DNA of 64,000 bases from Alteromonas lipotrueiana (GTDB taxonomy: Bacteria > Pseudomonadota > Gammaproteobacteria > Enterobacterales > Alteromonadaceae). The position numbers were made by a program, and so were the translations under genes. Under the pieces are notes generated by a model, which saw only the letters and a program-made list of their open reading frames with translations, was not told the origin of the DNA and searched no databases. Of this stretch, positions 1 to 7,077 are shown in pieces (position 1 is the stretch's first letter; every line of letters begins with the position of its first letter). The DNA lies in NCBI RefSeq assembly GCF_019249245.1, contig NZ_JAESDK010000012.1, forward strand, positions 1 through 64,000. Direction: 5' to 3'.

Positions 1-2
1 CA

Positions 3-374
3 GAGTACCACCAACAGGCAGTTGATCTCTTCTCACCGTTTAACCATGAGTGGTGCACTTATTATCTGAATTCGGGCGAAGGTATGGGTTTCTATTTTGC
101 CAGGCCAACCACTTTTAAAAATCCTATGTTTCAGGTCGAAAAAGTGGATTACTATGCCGTTGACCATACGCCCAGCTATTTTTGGGAAAGTGCCTCACGC
201 TCAATTTCTGCCGCATTAGTTTTTCATTTACCGGCCATAGCCGCAGGACCGGAGGGTTGGCAGAAAAATGAAACCATACGCCGGGCCATCAATATTGATA
301 ACGGCGTTATTCAAAAACCAGATATTCTGGCTTATCAACGCCGCCAACAGGCTTATCCACATCTCCCAATTTAG
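3..374 (+). CDS. N5-(carboxyethyl)ornithine synthase / alanine dehydrogenase-like protein, C-terminal part
   Basis: The reading frame is open from the first bases of the window to the TAG at 374, so the gene starts outside. The visible 123 residues include YYAVDHTPSYFWESASRSIS, which resembles the C-terminal end of N5-(carboxyethyl)ornithine synthases in the alanine dehydrogenase/PNT family (NAD(P)H-dependent reductive condensation of pyruvate with an amino acid). The family call rests on memory of this C-terminal signature only; the nucleotide-binding domain is out of view. A terminator hairpin follows eight bases after the stop, so the gene ends its transcription unit. An ATG at 84 is internal and not a start. 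Confidence 0.5.
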   Translation, partial: EYHQQAVDLFSPFNHEWCTYYLNSGEGMGFYFARPTTFKNPMFQVEKVDYYAVDHTPSYFWESASRSISAALVFHLPAIAAGPEGWQKNETIRRAINIDNGVIQKPDILAYQRRQQAYPHLPI

Positions 375-381
375 TAGCTGC

Positions 382-401
382 AAGCCCATTGATTTGGGCT
401 T
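382..401 (+). terminator. rho-independent terminator
   Basis: AAGCCCA (382-388) and TGGGCTT (395-401) form a 7-bp stem with a 6-base loop, followed by TTCTTCC. It lies directly after the stop at 374. Confidence 0.7.
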
Positions 402-886
402 TCTTCCCCCCTCGCTGCCCTTTAAGAATAAGACTTGGGTTTAAATTTCATAAATAAAAAAGGGTAAACCCTGGGGGCTCGCACAAATTTATTTGCATTA
501 CTCACCATACCAAACCTGATTTACGATGTCGTTGAGCCACCACAGTGTTCGCTTTTATTGGCTTAACCAGTTTATATCGTGCATAAGAATTTTCATCCAT
601 AGCTTCATTATCTATTCTTTTCTGCTCATTAGCCGCGAATTAAAATAATAAGCGCGCCACGCTTTGCTAAGCGATGAAGGAATTTATTGAATATCCGCTA
701 CTGAGAGTAGCAAAAAAGATGATTTATTTTTTATATAGCGTAAAAATACAAGATAGCTTCAAGATAATAAAGTAACTTTCATAGCAGGGTTATAGTTATA
801 AAAATAGCGCCGTATCATTAACGTTGATTGCGCTAGAATCTCATAAAAAATTTACCGAAATGTGAAAAAACGTTTTGGGTAATTGT

Positions 887-955
887 GTATAACGTACGCA
901 CCACCCACAAATTAAAAACGAGCCGCACAGCCCGTTATAATTTGTGCGTATTATC
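887..955. repeat. long imperfect palindrome (terminator, or degenerate attC)
   Basis: CACAAATTA (906-914) pairs perfectly with TAATTTGTG (938-946), and inside it AACGAGC (917-923) pairs with GCCCGTT (930-936) apart from one mismatch (a G-U wobble in minus-strand RNA). Outer arms GTATAACGTACGCAC and GTGCGTATTATC extend the pairing with a bulge. It lies just past the stop of the minus-strand acetyltransferase. A terminator is the simplest reading. An attC site is possible because of the size and the outer GTATAAC, but the second outer box is poor. Confidence 0.45.
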
Positions 956-962
956 TCGCGTA

Positions 963-1430
963 TCAGGCAAATACCCGACGGTATACAAACGCGCTCAACG
1001 CTAATTCTTGCCTGTATACTAGGCTTTTTTTGCTAATTTCAAATCTACACTTTTCTAGTACACGTTGCGAAGCAATGTTTTGAGTGGCAACTTTTGCCAC
1101 TATATTTTTATTTTTGGGAAATGAAGGTTGAATAAACAAATTTTGCAACGCTTTTGTAGCGATACCTTTCCCCCAAAACTCTTTACCAATCCAATACCCG
1201 ATTTCTATTGATTCTGAATCGTATTCCCAAAATGAAACACAGCCCACCAGCTTATTATTAATCTCGATAGCATGCGGCTTTCTAACTGTTGAATGCAGGT
1301 TTTCTAACCAAGATATCGCGTCATTTTCTGTGTAAGGGTAAGGGATATTAGATGTCCACTTTGATACGTCACTATCGTTCAGCAATCGGACTAAACTCTT
1401 TGCGTCTTCCATGCGAAAATTACGAAGCAT
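963..1430 (-). CDS. GNAT-family N-acetyltransferase (RimJ/RimL type)
   Basis: About 155 residues starting MLRNFRMEDAKSLVRLLND. The acetyl-CoA binding core is visible as IEIGYWIGKEFWGKGIATKAL, followed by the NIASQRVLEKCRF motif typical of GNAT proteins that acetylate amino groups of proteins or small molecules; the substrate is unknown. I chose the ATG at 1430 because AAAGGA lies about ten bases upstream. The frame stays open to 1601, but those 57 residues are unlike a GNAT N-terminus. It follows the hydrolase gene on the same strand but is separated from it by a terminator. Confidence 0.75.
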   Translation of the reverse strand: MLRNFRMEDAKSLVRLLNDSDVSKWTSNIPYPYTENDAISWLENLHSTVRKPHAIEINNKLVGCVSFWEYDSESIEIGYWIGKEFWGKGIATKALQNLFIQPSFPKNKNIVAKVATQNIASQRVLEKCRFEISKKSLVYRQELALSAFVYRRVFA

Positions 1431-1603
1431 CTTATAAATCCTTTTTAAGTCTATTAAACCTGGTAAGGGTGAATGCCAGGTGGTAACAATGGCAAAAGTC
1501 CCTCGTCTGCCCTGGATAGACCTTTGGGCAACTGAAAGGTGATCCATTAGCGCAGGGTTAGCTATCACTTTCGCCATTATCAGAATAGAGCTAAAATCCA
1601 AAG

Positions 1604-1622
1604 ACCCGGCATGGTATCCGGG
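1604..1622 (-). terminator. terminator-like hairpin after the exported hydrolase gene
   Basis: CCCGG (1605-1609) pairs with CCGGG (1618-1622). On the minus strand the stem is followed by TCTTTGGATTTT. It lies 16 bases beyond the hydrolase stop codon. Confidence 0.5.
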
Positions 1623-1637
1623 AGTTGCTTTTGGTTA

Positions 1638-2483
1638 TTAACCGCCTTTGAGCTTATTAATAAAGGTCTGATTTTCAGTGGTATTTTTGTCTAAAAACTT
1701 ATAATTTAACAAGTGATCAAAGCCTTCATAATAAAGGTGCTCACATTGGTTCTCTTGCTTTGCGTTCATTTGCGTGCAAATGTCGTTTGCCATCATAGAT
1801 GCAGGCCAAATCTCATCATTCTCACCTGACATCAACACCACGTGTGCACTTATTTCATTAACAGGAATATCCGCTTTATTGTCATCTTCCCGATTCGACA
1901 AAGACTGAGTATACAAATCCCGTAAACCATTTACTGGCCCCGATGGCTTAAAACGAACATGGGGTAACTCTTGTCCATTTTCTGTCCAGCTGGATGCGGG
2001 CTCTTTCGTCCAATCTTTTAAAATACCCGCCCACACTACTGAACTGGGTGCTATTGCCACAACTCTTGAAATCTGTTCATCTTTTGAGGCCAACAGCATT
2101 GCTAATTCTGCGCCCTTAGACCAGCCAACCACAATTAACTCATCTGTTTTTACATTATTCTGGCTTTTCAGCCACAATTTAGCCTGAGTAAAATATTCGA
2201 GCGGGATCTTTTCTAATTCGTCAGGCAAACCGTCGGCATTAAAATAGGCTAAAGCTAAAGTGGGATATCCAGCGTCTACAACAGGTTGTGCAAGCTTTTC
2301 AGGTAGTCCTCCTTCAGCTCCGCCTAAGATCAACACACCAACCTGTTGCTCAATCGATTCGGAAGGATAGTATATTCCGACAAAACCGTCGTTCTCTGTA
2401 TTTAAAACTTTTGTAGAGGCACTAACGACAGAACTAATTAACAATGAACCAACTAAAGTGACTTTAATGATTTTCTTTAACAT
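1638..2483 (-). CDS. exported alpha/beta hydrolase, acyl-CoA thioester hydrolase/BAAT C-terminal-like
   Basis: 281 residues with an N-terminal signal sequence (MLKKIIKVTLVGSLLISSVVSA) predicting export. The body has the alpha/beta-hydrolase elements LILGGAEGG (oxyanion region), the nucleophile elbow GWSKGAE, an acidic residue in SGENDEIWP and a histidine in GFDHLL, in the order of the BAAT C-terminal/dienelactone hydrolase family. These enzymes cleave thioesters or esters; the periplasmic substrate here is not predictable. The gene stands alone with a terminator behind it. Confidence 0.7.
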   Translation of the reverse strand: MLKKIIKVTLVGSLLISSVVSASTKVLNTENDGFVGIYYPSESIEQQVGVLILGGAEGGLPEKLAQPVVDAGYPTLALAYFNADGLPDELEKIPLEYFTQAKLWLKSQNNVKTDELIVVGWSKGAELAMLLASKDEQISRVVAIAPSSVVWAGILKDWTKEPASSWTENGQELPHVRFKPSGPVNGLRDLYTQSLSNREDDNKADIPVNEISAHVVLMSGENDEIWPASMMANDICTQMNAKQENQCEHLYYEGFDHLLNYKFLDKNTTENQTFINKLKGG

Positions 2484-2982
2484 CCCTTTTAATTTTCCCT
2501 TGTAAGTAAATGTGTATTTATTACGGCCAACATCCTATTATGCAAAAGTCACAGAAACCCGCCATATACTTCATGTAGCCAAACTCTACATCCTTGCTTA
2601 ATATCAGTAGCTTACTGCTAAATATACATCGATTGCCATTAAATTATTTGAACACTTCCCGAACGTATCCTTACGCTTTAAAAGAGCTTAAGTCGCAATA
2701 CTGGTTCCCGCTCTGCTTCGCGATACGCGCATTCGGTTAATGGTTACTATTTCGGCCATAGTTGGTAATTCAGTGCTTATGAGTGCCTGTAGCCGATCAT
2801 TGTTGAGTGGGTCAAGGCAACATGATGTGCTCTTATGGGAGCACGACAATAAGGTCAATAAATCAGATAAAGTCGACTATAACCCGCACTAATCTCCAGA
2901 TATTGAAACTTGTGGTTTGAATCCACAGATACTAATATAGATATCGGATAACATTTTTATGATTCACTGTCTGGAGATACAC
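2484..2982. other. 499-bp intergenic region upstream of the toxin-antitoxin pair
   Basis: It separates the divergent hydrolase and antitoxin genes. It contains the attC-like palindrome at 2636-2743, a hairpin GTGCTC/GGAGCAC at 2828-2845 and a small inverted repeat TGTGG/CCACA near 2911-2926, about 60 bases before the antitoxin ATG. The last may be the autoregulatory operator expected for such pairs, but this is only positional. Confidence 0.4.
2636..2743. repeat. attC-like imperfect palindrome (weak)
   Basis: Outer arms CCATTAA (2636-2642) and TTAATGG (2737-2743) are perfect inverted repeats 108 bp apart. Inner arms CCGAACGTATC (2659-2669) and GATACG plus TTCGG (2722-2727, 2732-2736) pair with a 4-base bulge, and a GCTTCGC turn is present. 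Size and layout resemble the attC sites at 5.6-7.2 kb, but the outer boxes do not fully match the attC consensus. Confidence 0.3.
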
Positions 2983-3372
2983 ATGCAAGCCGTGACTGAA
3001 TTAGCAAGTTCTAATGCTGCATCAAAGTCATTACATGTAGCGGTCAACATTTTGAGCAAATGGAAAGCCACCACAGAGCAAATGGCGACAATTCTCGGCG
3101 TGTCCACAGCCAGTATTAATCGAGCGAAGCGTAAGGGTAACGTGAGCCTCTCTCGTGACCAACTGGACCGGGTGAGTTATATCCTTAATATGCACGCCGC
3201 GCTGCGCACGGTCTTTGATAATCCAGAGAACGTGTATGGGTTTGTCAAAAAACGAAACTATAATCCCTTTTTCAACGGTGCCACGCCGTTTGATTTAATG
3301 GTACAAGGCTCTTTGGCTAACCTTTATGAAGTCTTTAAGCGTGTTGACGGACTAAGGGGCGCTCAATGGTAA
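2983..3372 (+). CDS. Xre/MbcA/ParS-family antitoxin of a RES toxin
   Basis: About 129 residues. The N-terminal half is a helix-turn-helix (WKATTEQMATILGVSTASIN), and the C-terminal half carries the MbcA/ParS toxin-binding segment (VFDNPENVYGFVKKRN, then TPFDLMVQGS). In this family the antitoxin neutralises the RES toxin by blocking its active site and represses the operon. I chose the ATG at 2983, which has GGAG seven bases upstream; an in-frame ATG at 2959 lacks this. The stop overlaps the start of the toxin gene by 7 bases, indicating translational coupling. Confidence 0.88.
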   Translation: MQAVTELASSNAASKSLHVAVNILSKWKATTEQMATILGVSTASINRAKRKGNVSLSRDQLDRVSYILNMHAALRTVFDNPENVYGFVKKRNYNPFFNGATPFDLMVQGSLANLYEVFKRVDGLRGAQW

Positions 3373-4061
3373 CGGTAGAGTCATTGGGTGATTTAGCTTT
3401 GCATCCGGTAACGGGTTACCGATTGGTCAATTCAAAGTTCCCCCCTATTGCGCTGTTTGATGATGTGGCTGATGCAGATGAGCTCGACGCGGTATACGAA
3501 ATTCAAAGGCTGACCAATCCTCGCCTGCAAAATGAGATTGGAAACCTGAACTTGCTGCCCCGTGACCAAATCCCTTTCGGTATTGATGGCCTTCCCTATG
3601 CGGTAGCCTCATTTACACACGTAAACCCGAATGGCTCGCGTTTCGCAACCGGTGACTTCGGTGTCATGTACATTGCCGACAGTTCAAAGACAGCGCTTGC
3701 TGAAGTGACACACCACCAGCAAACATATTGGGAGAAAGTTGAAGACCTGGCTTACGATAGATTTGTATTTCGTGAACTTTGCTGCGACTTTGTCACTGAA
3801 AAGTATAAATGCATTGAAGTGAATGATGAAACAAAAGGTGTATTGGCGCCTGACGATTATTCTCAGTCACAACAACTGGGTCGAGAACTACGACAATCTG
3901 GCATTGAGGGGCTTCGTTACCCTTCAGTAAGATTTGAAGGGGGGCAATGCTACGGGCTGTTCACCCCAAAGACTGTCAAGAGAGTCGTACAAGCTAAGCA
4001 TTATGAAATGGTTTATCGTGAGGGGGCGCTGCAGGTAAACCAACTGATTCAACCTAGCTAA
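3366..4061 (+). CDS. RES-domain toxin (NAD+-degrading)
   Basis: 231 residues. The RES domain is marked by GYRLVNSKFPP near the N-terminus, then SRFATGDFGVMYIADS followed by TALAEV, and a late SVRFEGGQCYGLF. Conserved Arg, Tyr and Glu positions of the family are present. Characterised RES toxins deplete cellular NAD+ as phosphorylases or glycohydrolases and halt growth when not bound by their antitoxin. The gene overlaps the antitoxin gene and is followed within about 80 bp by the IS110 element, with no clear terminator. Such pairs are common in mobile regions and integrons. Confidence 0.87.
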   Translation: MVTVESLGDLALHPVTGYRLVNSKFPPIALFDDVADADELDAVYEIQRLTNPRLQNEIGNLNLLPRDQIPFGIDGLPYAVASFTHVNPNGSRFATGDFGVMYIADSSKTALAEVTHHQQTYWEKVEDLAYDRFVFRELCCDFVTEKYKCIEVNDETKGVLAPDDYSQSQQLGRELRQSGIEGLRYPSVRFEGGQCYGLFTPKTVKRVVQAKHYEMVYREGALQVNQLIQPS

Positions 4062-4118
4062 ACTAAAGAATTATCGCTTAAAGAATAACAGTCAGCCATA
4101 AGCGAATACCCGACCGTC

Positions 4119-4138
4119 ACCACCGTTCTCACGGTGGT
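4119..4138. repeat. perfect 8-bp hairpin at the left edge of the IS element
   Basis: ACCACCGT (4119-4126) and ACGGTGGT (4131-4138) flank a TCTC loop. No T-run follows on either strand. Its position just outside the likely left end of the IS suggests a palindromic target flank rather than a terminator. Confidence 0.5.
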
Positions 4139-4193
4139 CCGCTTCAGACAATCTATAGTCACTCGGATTCTAAAAAATGATAATTGGTTTTTA

Positions 4194-4349
4194 GGATATG
4201 TGCTCGGTTCATACGAATCTCAGACAATAACATTTGATGTTTACCGCTTTTTTTTCGATGTTTCGAGTACGCTTAGTCTAAAACGAATACTCAGGGGTTG
4301 CATTTGTAATGCCGCTATATTTTCTTCGAAAGACTGAGCTGGCATATCC
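4194..4349 (+). ncRNA. candidate IS110 bridge RNA
   Basis: The leader of the transposase gene can fold with its ends closed: GGATATG (4194-4200) pairs with CATATCC (4343-4349), extended by GCTC/GAGC after a small internal loop. Inside are an AACAT/ATGTT hairpin near 4228-4240 and a perfect GCATT/AATGC hairpin at 4300-4312. In characterised IS110 elements this region is transcribed into a structured RNA with two loops that guide recognition of donor and target DNA. The structure is read by eye; loop guide assignments are not established. Confidence 0.55.
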
Positions 4350-4377
4350 AACACTAAAACTGTTGGGAGAATAGACT

Positions 4378-5610
4378 ATGTCGAGAGCAAATGAGTTTAG
4401 CGTTCTTATTGGTTTAGACTGGGCAGATGCAAAGCATGATGTCTGTATGCAATATTCGGACGGTACGAGAGAGTTCGCTGTTATCAAGCATTCTGCTGAG
4501 GCCATCGAGCAGTGGATAACCAAACTTCATCAACAACACTCGGGTCGAATTGCAATTGCGCTAGAGCTGACAAAAGGCCCAATTGTATATGCGTTGCAGA
4601 AGTATCATTTCGTTACCTTGTTTCCAATTAATCCGACGATGCTGTGCCGGTACCGAAGAGCATTATCAACGAGTGGGGCTAAGGATGATCCAACTGACGC
4701 CTCTATCGCGCTTGAGTTGCTGATTCGCTATCCCGATAAAATCACACCTCTTAAAATGACTGACGATAACGTTAGGAAATTAGCCTTCTTAGTCGAGGAG
4801 CGTCGTCGTTTAGTGGATGAAAAGAAACGATATGTTAATCGACTTATCAATGCGCTCAAGCAATACTACCCGCAACCGCTTGAGTGGTTCACACACAGAG
4901 ATTCACAGTTATTCGTCGAATTCATTATTCGATGGCCGTCATTGGATAAAATAAAACGCGCAAAGCCCGATACCATCGCTCGCTTTCTCACCTCCCGTGG
5001 AAGCTTTGCCAAATTAGTCGCACCTCGTTTAGAGGCTATAAAAGATGCCAAACCGTTAACGCATGATAGTGTCATTATCGAATTTAACAAATTGCTAGTG
5101 CTAACGCTGTCTAATCAGCTACTTCCTTTAATTACGGCAATTAAAACATTCGAGCAGGAAATAAAAGCTATCTACAATGACATGGCTGATGCGCCATTGT
5201 TTGAATCCTTACCTGGTGTCGGAAAATGCCTTGGTCCAAGATTATTAGTTGCACTTGGTTCAGACCGAAACAGATTCGGAAGCGCTCAAGAAGTACAAAA
5301 ATATGCGGGCATTGCGCCTGTCACCGAGCGCAGTGGCAAATCCGCCTGGGTACACTGGCGATGGGGATGTTCGAAATTTATTCGCCAAACGTTTACCGAA
5401 TGGTCGGCAAAGTCCATTCTGTACTCATACTGGGCACAGCTGTATTACGAGCAGCAAAAGAAAAAGGGAAGTACTCATCATCAAGCAGTGCGCTCGCTCG
5501 CATTTAAGTGGATAAGAATATTATACCGCTGTTGGAAGACCAAGACGCCTTATAATGAAACACAATATCTAAAAGCGTTAAAGGAGAGAAATTCGCCTTT
5601 ACTTGGATAA
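4378..5610 (+). CDS. IS110-family transposase (DEDD recombinase)
   Basis: 410 residues, close to the length of the founding IS110 enzyme. The N-terminal RuvC-like domain carries the DEDD set: Asp14 in IGLDWADAKHD, Glu63 in ALELTKG, Asp104 and Asp107 in AKDDPTDA. A coiled-coil stretch follows (about 130-160). The C-terminal Transposase_20 domain has LPGVGKCLGPRLLVALG and YAGIAPVTERSG, with the expected catalytic serine at Ser332 in WGCSKFIRQ. The frame is intact, so the element may be active. The start is the ATG preceded by GGGAGA about eight bases upstream. Confidence 0.93.
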   Translation: MSRANEFSVLIGLDWADAKHDVCMQYSDGTREFAVIKHSAEAIEQWITKLHQQHSGRIAIALELTKGPIVYALQKYHFVTLFPINPTMLCRYRRALSTSGAKDDPTDASIALELLIRYPDKITPLKMTDDNVRKLAFLVEERRRLVDEKKRYVNRLINALKQYYPQPLEWFTHRDSQLFVEFIIRWPSLDKIKRAKPDTIARFLTSRGSFAKLVAPRLEAIKDAKPLTHDSVIIEFNKLLVLTLSNQLLPLITAIKTFEQEIKAIYNDMADAPLFESLPGVGKCLGPRLLVALGSDRNRFGSAQEVQKYAGIAPVTERSGKSAWVHWRWGCSKFIRQTFTEWSAKSILYSYWAQLYYEQQKKKGSTHHQAVRSLAFKWIRILYRCWKTKTPYNETQYLKALKERNSPLLG

Positions 5611-5646
5611 AAATGGTTGACGAGTGGCTCAGGGCATTAAACGGAC

Positions 5647-5761
5647 GTTTAACGCCCCGCTTAGGGGCAATAACACGAGGGCTAAAATTTGGAGCGAAGC
5701 GACTGAGCCCACGTGTTATTGTCCGAGGGAGCTTGCGATCGACTACAGCGGTTTGTTAGGT
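5647..5761 (-). repeat. attC site A (end of cassette 1)
   Basis: 115 bp bounded by outer boxes GTTAAAC and ACCTAAC (minus-strand sense). Inner arms CAATAACACG (5668-5677) and CGTGTTATTG (5712-5721) are perfect complements, extended by GGGCT/AGCCC with one bulged base. The minus-strand sequence GCCCCTAAGCGGGGCGTTA closely follows the right end of classic Vibrio-type attC sites. The last codons of the cassette gene lie within the site. Confidence 0.87.
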
Positions 5762-6165
5762 AACCTTACCCAAAAATAGCAGTGAAGCACAATATGGAAA
5801 ATAGCAATAACAAGTGGTGAGTAGAATAAATATACAACCAATGGATGAGAGCTTAGGTAAATTGCTGAGGTTGGATCTGCTGTTCCAAGATAGATGATTG
5901 TTGCCAAAGACAATACGCCTGCTAGGAGAAAAAGAAGCCGTTTAACGAAAGAAATATAAAGCCCCCAGCAGAGAGATGTAAGAGCAATAAAACCCAGAAG
6001 ACCACCACAGCTAAGAAGTGTGCAAACAATAGCAACAAGATAATTACCTTCGCTTATAGCCGCGAACCCCATAAGAAATACAAATGCGGATAGAAAAGTA
6101 AGTATAAGAGCGGGTAACCAAGCAAAGATGGTTGTGATGCCAATTACTATTTCTCGGTAAAACAT
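5743..6165 (-). CDS. cassette 1: small integral membrane protein, unknown function
   Basis: 140 residues, strongly hydrophobic, with about four membrane-spanning segments. I recognise no family. The ATG lies 15 bases inside the cassette, and the only Shine-Dalgarno-like bases (AGGT) belong to the recombination box itself. The last four codons and the stop run through attC site A: the ACCTAAC box encodes Pro-Asn. It has no promoter of its own that I can see and would depend on transcription from upstream cassettes. Confidence 0.65.
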   Translation of the reverse strand: MFYREIVIGITTIFAWLPALILTFLSAFVFLMGFAAISEGNYLVAIVCTLLSCGGLLGFIALTSLCWGLYISFVKRLLFLLAGVLSLATIIYLGTADPTSAIYLSSHPLVVYLFYSPLVIAIFHIVLHCYFWVRLPNKPL

Positions 6166-6173
6166 CTGTGGTT

Positions 6174-6281
6174 ACCTAACACCCTAATAAGGGGCAATTA
6201 TTCGTTGGCGAAAATGGCGCAGCCTCCAACGAGTAATTGTCCCAGCGACCACAGGGAGTGAGCTTAATTTGCTTGTTATAT
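6174..6281 (-). repeat. attC site B (end of cassette 2)
   Basis: 108 bp between boxes GTTAGGT and ATATAAC (minus-strand sense). Arms CAATTATTCGTTGG (6195-6208) and CCAACGAGTAATTG (6226-6239) pair with a single mismatch. The central loop contains GGCGAAAATGGCG, also present in site D. Confidence 0.87.
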
Positions 6282-6656
6282 TTCATGCTTCTGACTCGAT
6301 TTGCGTTTTTTAGCTAATGCGAAACAACCTAAGCCAAGTAATATACCTGCATAGGGGATTTGACTATTACCTATACTCACTAAAACATCACCTGCGATCA
6401 ATATTACCCCGAGCACGTATAAGACTATAGGTGAAAGTATACCCGCACCATGTGCCCCTTTACCGAATAAAAGTGAAACAGAGAACATTCCCAACAAGGT
6501 GCAAAAAACCGCACTAAACCCGATTGCAATTTTGTCACCTGATAAAATAGATAAAGCCAAAACAGCGATAGAAAAAACAAGTCCAAGCGAGCCTGCAACC
6601 TTTGCTGTGCGGGGAGATAGCTTTCTGGTTAACTCGTTCTGGCTAGGAATAAACAT
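6276..6656 (-). CDS. cassette 2: small membrane protein, unknown function
   Basis: 126 residues starting MFIPSQNELTRKLSPRTAKVAGS, then about four hydrophobic helices and a basic tail (AKKRKSSQKHEI). The frame is open upstream to 6812, but that extension is the translation of attC site C, so I place the start at the ATG at 6656, with GAG seven bases upstream and 20 bases inside the cassette. The TAA stop is part of the ATATAAC box. The product is likely an inner-membrane protein; I recognise no family. Confidence 0.65.
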   Translation of the reverse strand: MFIPSQNELTRKLSPRTAKVAGSLGLVFSIAVLALSILSGDKIAIGFSAVFCTLLGMFSVSLLFGKGAHGAGILSPIVLYVLGVILIAGDVLVSIGNSQIPYAGILLGLGCFALAKKRKSSQKHEI

Positions 6657-6670
6657 ACGTACTCGATGAA

Positions 6671-6787
6671 ATATAACGCCCGCTTCAGCTGCGCCGAAAC
6701 AGGAGTGTTTTTGTGTTAATGTTTGAGCGCAGCGAGTGACACAAAAACGCGGAGGTTTTGGTGTCAGACTGCAAGCGTTTGTTATGA
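6671..6787 (-). repeat. attC site C (end of cassette 3)
   Basis: 117 bp between boxes GTTATAT and TCATAAC (minus-strand sense). Arms GTGTTTTTGTGTTA (6705-6718) and TGACACAAAAACGC (6737-6750) pair at 12 of 14 positions around a GAGCGCAGCGAG turn. The right side reads GAAGCGGGCGTTA, as in canonical sites. Confidence 0.85.
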
Positions 6788-7066
6788 GCTTTTTGATGCA
6801 TACTGTTCCCATAAAATCTCAAATTCTTGCTGAGTAATTATTTTACCCTGGAATTCTTCTTGAGAATTAATTGCCTCTATAGAAGGAACTTCAGCAATAC
6901 CTAAGATCGTTTTATCTGAGTTCATTTTATCAGATGCAATACCGACTTCACCACTTGGAAAGAATTCCAACTTTCTAGTTTCAAAGTCATCTGAACCTAT
7001 TTCGGATACAAGCCTATAAGGCTCATCTTTTAAATCATGTAACCAATTAACGTCGATGTATCTCAT
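6782..7066 (-). CDS. cassette 3: DUF6881 domain protein
   Basis: 94 residues beginning MRYIDVNWLHDLKDEPYRLV, then TRKLEFFPSGEVGIAS, which matches my memory of the DUF6881 family of short soluble proteins of unknown role. An upstream in-frame ATG at 7081 lies inside the attC box of the previous cassette and would add five residues (MSRNK); I prefer 7066 because family members begin at this point. The TAA stop is embedded in the TCATAAC box of attC C. Soluble, no signal peptide. Confidence 0.7.
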   Translation of the reverse strand: MRYIDVNWLHDLKDEPYRLVSEIGSDDFETRKLEFFPSGEVGIASDKMNSDKTILGIAEVPSIEAINSQEEFQGKIITQQEFEILWEQYASKSS

Positions 7067-7077
7067 TTTATTGCGGC

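Larger units (their letters stand above)
375..962. other. 588-bp AT-rich intergenic region
   Basis: It holds the terminator at 382-401 and the long hairpin at 887-955. Between them I see no open frame with a ribosome binding site and no RNA gene I recognise. The AT-rich stretch 430-860 may be degraded accessory DNA. Confidence 0.5.
4140..5630 (+). mobile_element. IS110-family insertion sequence (ends approximate)
   Basis: The element has a DEDD transposase gene preceded by about 240 bases of non-coding leader and followed by very little sequence, the layout of the IS110 group in which the leader encodes a bridge RNA. IS110 elements usually lack terminal inverted repeats and target duplications, so the ends cannot be read directly and are estimates. 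TCAGACAAT occurs at 4144-4152 and again in the leader at 4220-4228. CTCAGGG occurs at 5628-5634 and in the leader at 4290-4296. These may be guide/target matches. The right end abuts the first attC of the cassette array. Confidence 0.75.

Noticed and set aside
4119..4138. Hairpin after the RES toxin gene as a terminator
   Set aside because: The stem is perfect but no T-run follows in either direction, so it is better explained as a flank of the IS element.
4134..4337. 67-codon plus-strand open frame upstream of the transposase
   Set aside because: It overlaps the structured leader of the IS element, lacks a ribosome binding site and reads like translated non-coding RNA.
6657..6812. N-terminal extension of the cassette 2 gene
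   Set aside because: It is the translation of attC site C; the real start lies inside the cassette at 6656.
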